Of a DNA stretch of 64,000 nucleotides, positions 34,474-47,100 are shown piece by piece. Position 1 is the stretch's first letter, and each line of letters starts with the position of its first letter. A program made the translations under genes and the position numbers. A model generated the notes under the pieces. That model was not told the origin of the DNA. It did no database searches and saw only the letters and a program-made list of their open reading frames with translations. This DNA comes from Sipunculus nudus (taxonomy: Eukaryota > Annelida > Sipuncula > Golfingiida > Sipunculidae): assembly GCA_026874595.1 (NCBI GenBank), contig CM049310.1, positions 43,031,558 through 43,095,557 on the forward strand, given 5' to 3'.

Positions 34474-37028
34474 GTAAGTTTTCTTATATAAGTATACATA
34501 TTTCCTACTCTAAAATTAAACATTTTAAACAAGAAGACAGATCATGAATTATATCGGATAACAGTTCCTTATTGTGTGAATGGTCTGCTTTGCTTCCATG
34601 TTTCCCATTTCCCTGCGTATTATATTCGACTTAATTGAAAATGTGCTCTCACAGAATGAAAGGATCAAATTTTAATTTGTTTCATCTACGCTTTGTTTTT
34701 TTTCAGAGTTGGTAACTCATTTACTTTTCGAATTAAATTCATAAATTGAAATTTATCTTTGGTGAAAAATAAATACTTTTACAGAAAATATATGTTTACA
34801 GCGGTTAACATGCAGGGCAGCTAGACTTAATTTATTTGACATGTTATACTGAATACCAGTCTATTACACCATGGATTGTAGTTCATCTTTTCTAGTTCTT
34901 CAATTTATGCATTTCATTAATATCTTTTCAATAGTTTGTTAAAAGGACCATTGCACCAAATGGCAATAAGCAGTGTAAAAACAGAGGAACAACCCATCCT
35001 TCTGTACCTCTAGTTGGAAGCATCAATGGAACATATTCTTATTTTTACTAACTTTGATAGGACAAATTATGGCTGCTGCTTCCAGTCATTGTTTATCACT
35101 TGTCAAAAGATAACAACTTTATTTGTTTCGAAAAACGAGTACATCACAGGTATCATCGATGCCATACATATAAGGGCCCTTAAAGGGTGCCTATCTGACT
35201 ATCTGACAGGGCTGGAGCCGCCAGCTGTCGTCACGTGGCCGCTGATCTCACCAAGACGGAGGATATTCAAAGGATGTGTCAACAAATTGACAAATTACAT
35301 CCGGGTGGCCTCGATATCCTCGTCAACAATGCAGGTCACATAACCGCAGTATCAATAAAACATTACAATCATATATTGCCCAATTATTTAGTTTCATACT
35401 TTAGCTGCATATGCACCTGTTGGGATACACAGAATTAAAATATGATAAAAAAGTGATATATAGTGTTTCTATAGTTTTAACCGTATCAATGCCCTATGCG
35501 TATCCATGCCCAGACAAATGGAAACTCAGCTTCACTTTGTGTACACTACCTATATAACTTGTGATCCAAACCTGATAAAAATATATCTTGTTCCTTTAAG
35601 TTTCCCTGCAGTTAACCTTTCATAATCCTGTCGTACGTTCGTTTACTTCCATGATCAGATTTTATAATCCCAGTTTGTCTGATCATTCTGTCTCGCCCCC
35701 CATTCAAGGTAACATGACCCGGCAAAAGACCGATGGCTACTGTCACGTGACCTTGCAAACGAGACTTGCTCATTATCATGTGACCCAAAGAGACCAACCA
35801 TCGACTTTAAATACTGTACTTTCCCTCATCCAACGTTTCGTTTAGGTGATTGTAGCACCCTATAATGTTTAAAATGCTTATTTATCATGTGTGTTAATTA
35901 CCATGATTTATCATGTGTGTTAATTTGGCTATCTTGTAGGTTTTAACTATGTGCACCACGTAGACGGGTATCCACTAGAGAAGTGGGACGCCATGATTGG
36001 TGTCATGCTCACCGCGCCATTCCAGTTGATCCGACATTCACTTCCAGCCATGAAGAAGAAAAGTATGACATATTTACACGCCAAAAAAACTGAACAAAGT
36101 ATTTAAAGATATAATTCTAAGACAGAGGATAATCTTATTCTTATCACCACTTTGACAAGGGCATCCACCTGTGGACCCTTTCTCAAAGAACTATTGGGAT
36201 ATCAAATTTATCCATCTTAAATAACGAAAATGATAAAATGGAGAGATTTGTTGACAAAAGCACAGCTAGTAAGTTGAATAAATGACATTTCACAGGAGAC
36301 AATTCAACGTTACGTGATTTTAATAACATTTATGATATTTAAGGTGAAATAAATAAAATAAGTAAACTAACAACCTAATTCATATGAATTACCGCTGTTA
36401 TTCTTATATACAGGATTTGGAAGGATTGTTAACATATCATCTCAGATGGGTCACGTGTCAGCCCCAGGGAAGGCCGTTTACTCCGCGGCTAAAAGTGGAA
36501 TCATAGGACTCACCAGGGTGCGCCACCTACTGTATTACCTTTACGTTTTTATTTATGCACTGAAAATATACTTATTTCTACCGAGGTACACCACATTTGT
36601 GATGCCTAAAATTTATAAAGATATATTTTCATATATATTTTCATGAGGTTTAGAGTTCGTTGGTCTCCAACTGTTCAAACCATCTCCGGTACAAACAAAT
36701 CTTTGCTTGCTACATTCCACATATTGTTCCTAAATATATCCCATGTTCATGAAAACTAAGTAAAGAACTGGAGATTATTTTGTAAAAACAACAGTACGAA
36801 AAAATGAAACTTTATTCAAACATATTAAATATTCCCTTAATACTTTACTGACAGGGCGTGGGGATTGAAGTGGCTGAGCATGGAATAACCTGCAACGCCA
36901 TCTGTCCGGCATTTGTCAAAACAGAACGTGTGTATATCTGTTTCATTCAGAAAATTAATATATAATATTTCTATATTCAAGCTTTATCTAAATATTACTT
37001 AATAAAAAAACACAAACTATCGATAATT

Positions 37029-37093
<65 letters not shown>

Positions 37094-38605
37094 TTACGCC
37101 TGTTGTTTTTTATACATTTCAGTGACCCAAATACAGTGCAACAAAATGAGTGCAGAGCAAAACATTCCGCTCGAGGAAGCAGAGGTGTTTTAAATATTCA
37201 TTGAGAAACATAGATTATTTTATATTAACAGGACACGTTTGAGTTTACTTTTTTCTCATGCATGACAAATTTTCAGCACCAGCAGAAAAAAATGCTTCCT
37301 GTACCCTTCACGAGTTGCTGACCTAAAAACATGAATGAACGAAATAAAAACGTTTCATTGGCCCATGCAGTTTATAAGGGTCATAACAGCATACATTAAA
37401 GGTTTTCATACAGTACGTGCATGATAAGTAAGACGAACGCTTAGTCCGTTTCCGTACAGTTTATATTTCATAGTTACGCATGCGCAGCCCGTACCCCTGG
37501 TCGATTGCTCTCCTTAATTATGCCATTTTTTGGCGATTAATTCCACCCTATAATAATTGTACTTTTTATAGTAAATATAATTTGATACATCATAGACAAT
37601 TACTTAAAATATAATAGATCCTTATTTCCAAACTGCTCTTCTCGGTATTCGTATACGACAACGAAGAGTTCGATTCTTCGGTGTCCTTTAAAATTGTGGA
37701 AACAACATTTGACCAGGTACCAATATGCTTGCCCCCGAAAAATGTTTTCATGCGAAATTACATTAATACCAAAAATTAACCAAGTTCACATTATAGCAAG
37801 ATCGAATCCCATTGACCTGGCACGTATTGCGCACCACAGAATACCCGGGACCCGAGGATACGATAGTGAATAACGCTACCAGTCTCAGTTACATGTAGTC
37901 TGATATAAATCATGACCGTTTGTATGTAAAACCTGAACCCGAAAAATCATAAATTCTTACTCGTTTAGTATTTTTATTCCCATTTAGTAGGCAGTGCCGG
38001 CAATAGACCTCTGACCGATACACCCCTGCCCTTTTGATATTTTTCTTCGGGATACTGCAGCATTATCTTTGTTTTGCAGGCCATATTTGTAGGCGGAACT
38101 CCTATGAAGAAGTGGGTCTTGCCGGAACAGGTAATGGTTCATTTATTAAACATAGAGTTAATAATAAAGAGACACAAATATTAACATTATGGTGTCCTTA
38201 AGGTTAACCTGAAATGAGGGAAATACAGGCGTTACATAAGATAAAAGTAAAAAAATTTGTAAATCTTATCGTTTGTTCCCAGTTCCATTCTACGCACGAA
38301 GAATACTTATCAAAGTCAACACAGAATATGAATCTGATAAAGCTTAGAAAACAGAAGTCATTAAATCAGCTGGTCGGTTACATTCTGTAGACCGTGTGCG
38401 ATGTCTTAATGCTCGTTGTCTTTATATTCGTTGTCTTTATGCATTTATCTTTTTCTGGTTAGTTTATGAGTTTTCAGTCTCCGCCAATAGGTGTCGCTCT
38501 TTGTTGCAGGTAGCGGAGCTGGTTGAGTTCCTTTGTTTCTCAGGGTCGTCAGATTCAATGACCGGAGCCTCCTATTTATTGGACACGGGATATACTGCGC
38601 AGTAA
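34310..38605 (+). CDS. Short-chain dehydrogenase, D-3-hydroxybutyrate dehydrogenase-like (8 exons, 265 aa)
   Basis: Coding exons are 34310-34473, 35210-35334, 35940-36062, 36414-36517, 36855-36927, 37123-37184, 38080-38130 and 38510-38605. All introns are GT-AG, the frame is kept and the total is 798 nt. The product is a classical SDR. The nucleotide-binding glycine motif TGSTSGIG is at residues 14-21, LVNNAG ends at 97, and the catalytic Ser147, Tyr160 and Lys164 lie in NISSQ and YSAAK. The C-terminal DTGYTAQ matches the end of bacterial-type D-3-hydroxybutyrate dehydrogenases, which oxidise D-3-hydroxybutyrate to acetoacetate with NAD. Length fits that family. The tetrad Asn position reads Met119 in VMLTAPF. 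There is no signal peptide, so it is probably cytosolic. The substrate is inferred from similarity; another hydroxyacid or steroid SDR remains possible. Confidence 0.93.
35210..35334 (+). CDS. SDR gene exon 2
   Basis: Follows an acceptor ending CTGACAG. Encodes AGAASCRHVAADLTKTEDIQ through LDILVNNAG. The DLT segment supplies the adenine-side Asp and NNAG stabilises the central sheet. Donor GTCACA is weak but gives the correct frame. Confidence 0.9.
35940..36062 (+). CDS. SDR gene exon 3
   Basis: Encodes residues 97-137, FNYVHHVDGYPLEKW through LPAMKKK. It contains VMLTAPF, where classical SDRs commonly have an Asn in place of the Met. Acceptor TTGTAG and donor GTATGA. Confidence 0.93.
36414..36517 (+). 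CDS. SDR gene exon 4 (catalytic)
   Basis: Encodes residues 138-172 with GRIVNISSQ and YSAAKSGIIGLTR, which carry catalytic Ser147, Tyr160 and Lys164 with the usual 13-residue Ser-Tyr spacing. Acceptor ATACAG and donor GTGCGC; it ends in phase 0. Confidence 0.95.
36855..36927 (+). CDS. SDR gene exon 5
   Basis: Encodes GVGIEVAEHGITCNAICPAF and VKTE. The ITCNAICPAFVKT stretch is the conserved segment after the catalytic helix that binds the nicotinamide side. Acceptor GACAG, donor GTGTGT. Confidence 0.93.
37035..37091. repeat. (TA)n microsatellite in SDR intron 5
   Basis: A long TA run lying about 30 bp before the exon 6 acceptor. Its length is likely to vary between individuals and it may influence exon 6 recognition. 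Confidence 0.9.
37123..37184 (+). CDS. SDR gene exon 6
   Basis: Encodes LTQIQCNKMSAEQNIPLEEA and one Glu, the variable substrate-lid region. Acceptor TTTCAG just after a long TA microsatellite, donor GTGTTT. Frame and length fit the neighbouring exons. Confidence 0.85.
38080..38130 (+). CDS. SDR gene exon 7
   Basis: A 51-bp exon encoding AIFVGGTPMKKWVLPEQ, corresponding to the lid end and the conserved PEQ that precedes the last helix in hydroxybutyrate dehydrogenases. Acceptor TTGCAG, donor GTAATG. Confidence 0.92.
38510..38605 (+). CDS. SDR gene exon 8 with stop
   Basis: Encodes VAELVEFLCFSGSSDSMTG through LDTGYTAQ and TAA. The MTGASYLLDTG segment is the conserved SDR C-terminal strand. 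Acceptor TTGCAG. Confidence 0.95.
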   Translation, partial: VAELVEFLCFSGSSDSMTGASYLLDTGYTAQ

Positions 38606-38746
38606 ATTAACAACAGTCCAGTTTTGTTGTCTGTTGACCGTATGTTCGATGGATTTAATGTGTCGCGTCTTCAGACGATTTAACATTGCTCAGAGAGCTT
38701 AAGTCTCGGCCAGTCTCAGATTTTAATCCATAAGTTCTCAAAATTC

Positions 38747-38752
38747 AATAAA
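38747..38752 (+). terminator. Poly(A) signal of the SDR gene
   Basis: AATAAA lies 142 bp after the stop codon in AT-rich DNA, a normal position for a 3' UTR. Confidence 0.6.
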
Positions 38753-41142
38753 CTATTAATTTTTCAATACAAAGTATGTCTGACATTACGTAACTACTAC
38801 GCGAGATGCCAGCGCTTTTTTGCAATATTTGATAAGAGACCGGTGATTTACGATATTTAGACCCATAACCACAAAAAATAAAATTATTTCTCTTCTCAAC
38901 TCCATTTTCCTGCAGATAATTCTTTCAAAATACATGGCAAAGTGTCATACACAAAAAATACAGACAAGCAGAAGAGACATACAAGCCATGGTCAATACGT
39001 GGCCTCGATATGATAAGGATCTCAACTGGTACAACATAATTCGATTAACGTTTAATTTTCAACAGGGTATTTACATGTGTATTATAACTTGAAATCAAAC
39101 ATGTTTACACATAGATGTCGCCAAGGTATAAACACATCACAGAATCTCTTTCCTGTATTAAAAAGTCCTGTGATCAAAGTTGTTTATGATCTCCATCAGA
39201 TGCGTCAATACAAGGGGGGTGGGGGTGGGAGAGTAAATATCCCCCCCCCCCCCCTCCACCTTTAGCAAGGGGGGGGGGGAGGGATGGGGTCAATGTAATT
39301 TTGAAATGCGTCGCACAGACAATATATATATATATATATATATGTTTATACAGAAGATGTCCTTACTTTGACTACCCTCCCACGCCTCTGAGTCGCCCCC
39401 CCCCCCCCACCCCACCCCCAACCCACCCTTGGAGATAAATTAAGGCCGTTGATTCCTATGCACCATGCATGCGGTTAAGTCAACTTTTAGCATGTTTCTT
39501 TACTTGTGCATGGAACTTCGAGACTCGCAGAGCAGATCAAAAATAGTGTGATAGGTTACTGAATGTGTTTCAACGTGGCTGGTCTGTGCATATAAAGTAT
39601 TATTTAGCTTGTGTGGTATGCTCTGAGGGAAGATTAGAAAGGCTGCCAGAATGCATTGTCATGACAAGTGAAGAAGGATCGAGACTGACATCGTCGGTGT
39701 TTTGGCCTGTAAACGCACACATTTTAATCAAAATACACTTTAAAAATGATTTATTTTGCTTTTCCTTCGAAGATTATCTGTTGTTCCTGTATCTGCAGTT
39801 TCTGTAGATTATAATTTTTGTAAAAGAAACCGAAAATGAAGCCAACCAGACCCGTTCTTCCACTAAAATTTATGTCACCCAGTCCAAAGCCTAATAAGGG
39901 GAACTTAATAACTTATCGGACAGGGTCCTTTGGTTCACGTTTAAATTTGTTTTGAATGGACTGTGCAGCCTATGATAATGTATGTGAAAGTATATCTGTG
40001 TTCTGGCATACTGCACGTGAATTGAGTATTTGTTACCTAGGTAGACTGGTACATATGGCATACTTAAATTTCCCACGAGTATAAAGGCTTCGTTTAGATT
40101 TTGCGATAGTTTAATGACGTCAGAAAACACATTTATATTACTAACATTACATGATATGCATAAATTTAAATATATGCATGCATTATTCAGTTTCTTTTTC
40201 TTAGACCAGTCGATCCGTCCGAATATAGGTAGGAATATATTAACCAAGCTCCTGAAAGTTCATATATTAATGCATCGAAACAGGAGAAATTTGTGCAGAT
40301 CTTTATTTCCATTCAATATTATTCAATATTAAGTAATATTAATCATTCTGCCACTTAAATATTTCATAATTATTCACTGCACAGTCGGCCTCTGGAGGTT
40401 CAGCAGCGCTCTGTGGGTTTCGGGACCTTCGTTCACTGCTTGTCCGCCAGAAACCAGCTTGTGATATCATACAAAATTATTAAATACGGCGTCACATGTC
40501 ACGCAAAGTGCTATATGGCAAACAAATATTTTATATAATAATCTATAGATTATCTTAGAATAAAAACTATTGTTTGGCAAACCAACATTGGTTGGCCTCG
40601 GTTCGTTTCATGCTCTTGATTTTGCATATTCTAAGGGTAGTACATATTTGAGACTCCTTTTATGCGTGGAATTTCGAATTATTTTGTTCGTGGTCCAACT
40701 GTATAAATTTACACCAAACTCCGATGGCCAAGCTCTCATGGATGATATACAGAAAATGTCAACAGAGCCACGTGAACTGATAATTTTCTGAGTTTAATGA
40801 CGGTCAAGGTCGCCGGCTATTGATGTACCTGTAATCGCCATTGTCTTCTGGAGCGCCTCCGATAGCGCTGTCTTATCTCTGTGTTATCGTCCAGGACAAT
40901 TTAGCCTGATAGGAGACGGGATCGCGCGGGGCCAAAGTGTGACCTGAACTTTTGTGGACAATACTCCGTGGGCAGTGACATAAGTAAACATTGGTCACTA
41001 TCGTACATGAGTTGTATATATCTAAGTCGACTCATGGTCAGTCTGACCTCTGTTCAGTTAGTGTGAAAAACAGATTTTCGTTTTTATCATCTAGATTGAA
41101 GATGCACTTGCTATATATTAATTTTATGTATAATTCAAGAAA
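38753..41142. other. Intergenic region between the two host genes
   Basis: Contains G- and C-rich repeat tracts at 39210-39290 and 39399-39425, a TA microsatellite at 39321-39343 and no recognised exon. The promoter of the NRF-6-like gene should lie towards the right end. Confidence 0.45.
39205..39345 (+). repeat. Interspersed repeat family C, copy 1
   Basis: G-rich then C-rich tracts, followed by TAGCAAGGGGG, GGTCAATGTAATT and GCACAGACAATATATATA. The same sequence of words recurs at 42570-42870 in intron 1 of the next gene, and there too it ends in a TA microsatellite. Confidence 0.65.
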
Positions 41143-41347
41143 ATGAAATTATTCCGAGTTCCGTTTGGTGGCATCTTACTTGCCCTCTTCGTCACCGCTG
41201 GGAGCTCACAGAAACAAGTCCAGCTCTACCGTGACGGATATACTGACGGTGGCCGTTCAACCATGACAAGATTGACGTCACGATGCGCCAGTGACATAAG
41301 GATTTACCAAAGAGATTTGTCCAACGATGAGTGGTGGGCACTAAACA
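41143..41347 (+). CDS. NRF-6-like gene exon 1
   Basis: Encodes residues 1-68. A short basic start is followed by [14 protein letters not shown], a good signal peptide, then the first NRF Cys48 and WWALN. The start is the first ATG that puts the hydrophobic stretch at the N-terminus. Donor GTATGT. Confidence 0.93.
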
Positions 41348-42805
41348 GTATGTGAAACAATTATTATAACAAAAATAATAATTGACAAAAAAAATACATA
41401 TATTTAGTAAGAAATTTTAACTGGATAATATCTGATGAAAGATTGGTCTTGATACTAAGAAAAAGGTTCACTTCGGAACTGATTCGCTTAGGGAAGTGGT
41501 TGCAAGATACGTCTATTTGTACGTCTGTCTTGTAAGAATGAGTGGCCGCTGGCTCTCGGTGTGATATTTCCGCACCAGAGAGCAGCCGTTCCATAGGGTT
41601 CATTATATCATGATGTTGATCCAAATATTTAACTTAAAAATCACATACTTCATGAAACGATCCAGTTCCTTCCGGCTTCTATTAAAGGAATGGTGAACGT
41701 GCATGAATGTAGCTACTAGTACTTAATGCCAGCCATTCACCTAACCTTTCTGTATACAGTAGAACCTCCGAATAACGGACACTGACGGGACCGGCCATTT
41801 TACCCGAAATGTAGTGATGCCCTTAGTAGGAAGGTTACAGATTTCATGACCTACTTTCAAGAGACTGTCCAAAAGTGGCCGTAAATAGGAGGTGCCCTTA
41901 GTACAGAGGTACCCATAAGGTGAGGTTCCCCTGTATATGGTTTCTGGCTTACAATGCGTACATATAAATGAACTGTAGGTGATTCCTGTTAAGAAAGTAT
42001 CTTATAATAATCCTGTAGAGTTATGAGCTTGCCTATCTACAAGCTGTTACTTGACATGGTACTGGTGTTTAAAAAAAAGAGAAAAAACATGTAACCTAAG
42101 GTGGTCGGTTGCATATGTGTAGAAGTTGAAAGGTCACTTGTCGCACAACGACCTTTGCCAAACTCTGGTTCGTCTGACCTGCCGCCAGATGTCCTTGTTG
42201 AAGGTGTTAGGGTTATTTTTGTGGAAACAGCGTGTGTGTGATGGGATCGAGTTTTCTGGCCTATATTTATAAAAGGTTCAAGGGATTATCTTTAGTTAGT
42301 TAATGTCAGATATCAGAATAGGCCCCAGTAATTAGAGCTGAAACTGTTTAATGAACTGGAATTATTTTAGGATTATGTTATATAAATTTATGTTCAAAGT
42401 TTGATTAGCTAAAACTTTATGCCTTGGCATAGATGTAGTGGCAAACCCAAGAATACGACTGACTGTACTGTATTGTGTGGGCATGTCACCGTGATTTTAC
42501 AGGATGTCAATGGTAATGGTGACATTTTTCGTAGACAAGGCTAGGAAATAGGGTCGCCAATACAGGGAGCGATTGGCCGGGGGTATATATCCCCCCACTG
42601 TTAAGCAAGGGGGATGGTCAATGTAATCATCCCCCTGATATTCAGAGAATAATTTTTATATATTGGAAAAGAAATATATTAATAATTAAAATTATAGACC
42701 TTGGTTCTATTTCTGTGTCAACTTTGAAATATTATATATCTAAATCTTATTTTCTAAATCCTTGTACTTGATTGAAATATATGTGAAATGTGTTACACAG
42801 ACAAT

Positions 42806-42876
<71 letters not shown>

Positions 42877-42942
42877 CTATAGGTTACCTGCAATAAACAT
42901 CTACTAGAGTGCTCTATGGTATAACACCAGAGCTTTATAATG

Positions 42943-42991
<49 letters not shown>

Positions 42992-44084
42992 GACAGTTAT
43001 ACATATATGTATATATATCATGAGAATATATATAATAATAAATAGTAATATAATTATAATGAATATACAATAACATACACATGAATAGTAGGAATACTGA
43101 TAAATTGAAAGTAAGTCAAGAGGGGCTAAATTTTGAATCAAGATACCGTTTATTTCACATCTCTGATACGTTCAGTGGCGGACGCTTGGGGGCGGCAAGG
43201 CAGTGGAGTGATTTCGGGAAACACCAAGTGGTTAGGAGCATACCGTCAGTGTACCAGGGTCAGCGGTGCAGATGCGATCAGTCCTGACGCAAAGCACATC
43301 AGGGGGCGCCACTGTGTCGCTCAATGGCACACCAACCTGTTGGTATGGAAGTTATACGACCTGAAATAATCTTTGCTGAATTTTGAATGCTTAAACTGCT
43401 GAGCATGTTAATATAATATATAATCAAGGCAATTTTATAATCATATCGAAGTGTAATGATAAAATACTGTGGTTACGACGGGAATGCCTCAAAATTATGT
43501 TATTCATAATTTACGCGCTTGTACCCTAATTGTTAATCAGCGTCCTATTTCTTTTTGCTTAAAATTATTTTCTTTCCTAGTTTTACTCTTCTTTTAGCAA
43601 GCATTTTACTATTCACCATTGTATGATGTTAAATGCTACTTGTCTGTATTTTTACAATTATATACAACCCACTATCTCTCTAGTTAACATTCCAGTAAAT
43701 GAATAGATAGATGTGGTGGTGGTGATAAGCTGCCATAATATCTAATATATAACTTTACCAATCATGAGACGCAAAAAGATAAGTTATTTCTCTTCGTTCC
43801 GAGCCCATAATGAATACATATAAACAAAAAAAAAACCGGAGGAATAATTCATGTTACAGCACTGTTAATTGCTGTTTCAGGGTGAGCAAGCTGTAGGAGC
43901 ATGTGTTCCAGAATCCTGTCAGACAGGAGATGCCAAACATCTGTTTCTGAATGGTAAGGCAATTTTTTTTTCAGAAAAATTTGCATGAATACACCAGTGA
44001 ATGGTCCTCAGTTACATAATATTTGATGCAATTTTGCCGTACTTAAGTTTTACGTATAATCAAATATAAAATAGATACATGTAA

Positions 44085-44150
<66 letters not shown>

Positions 44151-47100
44151 ATATATATATAAATAAACTAAATCGTCTGACCTGGGTTTGAATTTATATT
44201 TCGGTGATGACAGGTACACCATGGACAGATGCGGTATCTCAAGACAGTGGAGAATACTACATATTAACCTGACATTAATAATGAATTGTATGTTTAAATT
44301 GCTGCAGCTTGTCCTCCTGTGTTTAACCTCAACCGCCCTCTTAACAGGGAATTGTTACCCCACTTCCATTAAAATGACATTCCCCAAGTGTATGCAAATC
44401 ATGGAATAAAATACACAGCTATAATTACCGCTAGTTGTCCCAATTTAAGTTTAACAACGATCTCTCCCCTGCAGACAGCTATACTGACGTCACCGTCCCG
44501 TCCACGGCCGAGGTGTGGTGTATCACTCCCCAGGACATGACCAAGGACGCCGCCGCCATTGTTGGGTTGTGAGTTATTTTTTTTATTTGAACATATGATA
44601 CAAATACAATAACAAAGAGTACACATGTTTTTACATCATCATACAATGTACATAAAAACATAAACATGCAAACAAGTATACATTCACACTAAGGTTGATA
44701 CACACTTATTTTATTTTGTGTTTGCTTTAAGATATTATTTCAGCAATGGTTTTCTTTAAAATATTTATTTTTAAATTGTTTCCATTTCTGGTCATGTATT
44801 ACTATTTTACCTTTTGCTCTAGCTATATTTTCTTCTATTTTATATATCTGTAATACGTAGTTTGTATACATACAGAACGTGGGAATTTTTTCTTTACATT
44901 TACATGTATATACGAAATGTTTAAAGAGTAGTATTAAAAAAATATCTAGAAGGGTGTTGTTTGTATTGTTCATAATTAGAAAGGTTTTTGTGAAATTGCT
45001 CATGTATATATATGAGCCTATGTCTCTCAACCATTTTTTAAATCGGATATTAGGTTGTATGTTATTTCACAGTGATAAAATATATGAGAATATGTCTCTC
45101 TATCTTTTTTTGCAAAATGTGCACATTTCTGTGTCACTCTTTTTCAATTTATAGAGGAAGGGATTCAAAGGTAGAATCCTATGTAGTAGTTTAAACTGAA
45201 AGGTTCTTAGCTTCTCAGAAATGGTAATACTGGTTATATTTTTGAAGGCTTTAAGTATGATTTCGTTGTTTTGTAATTCTAACTCTCTGGTCCACTTTTC
45301 CATTGGTTTGACTGGCAAAATATAGAGGTTATTTATTAAATCGCTGTAGATGAAACGTGAAGTATTTTTCATTCTTAAAAATTTTTCAACCCTATGTTCT
45401 TGCAGTTGGACCCTTGGGTTATTCTTTATATCTTTTTTTCCAAGTTCCTGGGACTGCATGCAGCAATCCTGTGTATTGCATAAAGTTAATAATGACTTTG
45501 TACCTGCTTATTAATTCTTCAAAGGTCAGAAATGTTACATTGTTTCCCACATTTTTAGTAATGTCTGCAATTGTTTTGATCCCTGCCTTATATAATTTAT
45601 GATAAAATATTACTGTATTATTTATTTTTATGTGAGAGTTAAACCACAAAGTTTGTGAGTGAATTTTATTTGTAGAAACCATCTTAGTGTAATTGTAATT
45701 GCACCAGTGTTGGAGTACTTCTTTCCAGAATGGATCACAAGAGACACTCAAATCTTTTAAGTCGTTCACTCTTAAGTTACATTTAAATATATAGGTACCT
45801 AGAATTTTTAATTGTACATTAATAATCTGTCTCCAACCATTTTCGGTGGAGCCACTAAGAAAACGTTTAACCCATGAAATTTTTAAAGATTGTAACTTAG
45901 CTTGGAGATTAATCATATTTAACCCTCCTTTATCTCTCGGTGCTATTAAAGTGTTTCCCTTAACCTTGTCTGGTTGGTTATTCCATATAAATTTAAATAT
46001 TAATCTTTTCACTTCTTTAATATAAGTTTGTGATGGCTTAGGAAGTACAAGGAATAAATATATGAGTTGTGAAATAACACATGTTTTCACAATGGTTATC
46101 CTTCCAGACAAGGACATAATTCTGTGTCTCCAGATATTTATAATAGTTTTATTTTACTAAGGATTTCTTTATAGTTAATTTCTATCATTTTTTTTCCATT
46201 CCGGATGAATTGAGATTCCTAAAATTTTAACTGGATTAGTACACCAACACAGACCTAAGTCTTTTAATTGTGCCTGATTATAAAAATAGTTTGTTATCGG
46301 CATTATTGTGTTTTTTTCTGTGTTAACTTTAAGACCTGATATTTTTTTAAACCTTTTAAATACATCCAAGACTTCTTGATTGACATTGGTCCTCCTGTAA
46401 GAGTTAAAACAGTGTCATCTGCATACTGAATAATTTGTGTTCCTTCTGATCAACTATTACTCCTTTTATTTTACAGTTATTCCTTATTTCATTTGCTAGT
46501 ATTTCTGCTGCCAATATGAATAAGTATGGTGATAGGGGGCATCCCTGTCTAACACCTCTTGGCCCAAACCCTGTTCAGAACACAGCTAAAAATATTATGA
46601 TATAATATCTTAATCCAATTTCGAAGGATTGGTCCAAAATTAAATGCTTGAAGAACATCTTGAATATAAGGCCATTCTAACTGATCAAATGCTTTTTCAA
46701 AATCAACTGATTACAGATAACCTCCTATATTTTTATTTTTTAAATGAGAAATAATGCTTATAATTTTTATTATATTTTCTCCAATATATCGATTTTTCAT
46801 GAAACCAGTTTGAACTGAATATATTATTGAAGGTAAAACTAATTTAAGTTTATTGGCTAAATTTTTTGCTAATATTTTATAATCGGTATTAAGAAGGGAA
46901 AGGGGACGCCAGTTTTTCAAAAGTAGTTGGTCCTTACCTCTCTTAGGGATGAGACATATTATCCCTTGACGCATAGTGAGTGGAAGGCAGCCTTTATTAT
47001 ATGAGTGACTTATAGCATTTATAAAATATTCTTTTAAATCAGACCAAAACGTTTTATAAAATTCTACTGGGAACGCATCTGGGCCTGGAGTCTTATTAAG

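Noticed and set aside
35014..35343. 109-codon ORF overlapping SDR exon 2
   Set aside because: It is in another frame. The SDR frame gives AADLTKTEDIQ and LVNNAG with proper splice sites.
42747..43082. Long minus-strand open frame rich in Ile and Tyr
   Set aside because: It is only the translation of TA microsatellites.
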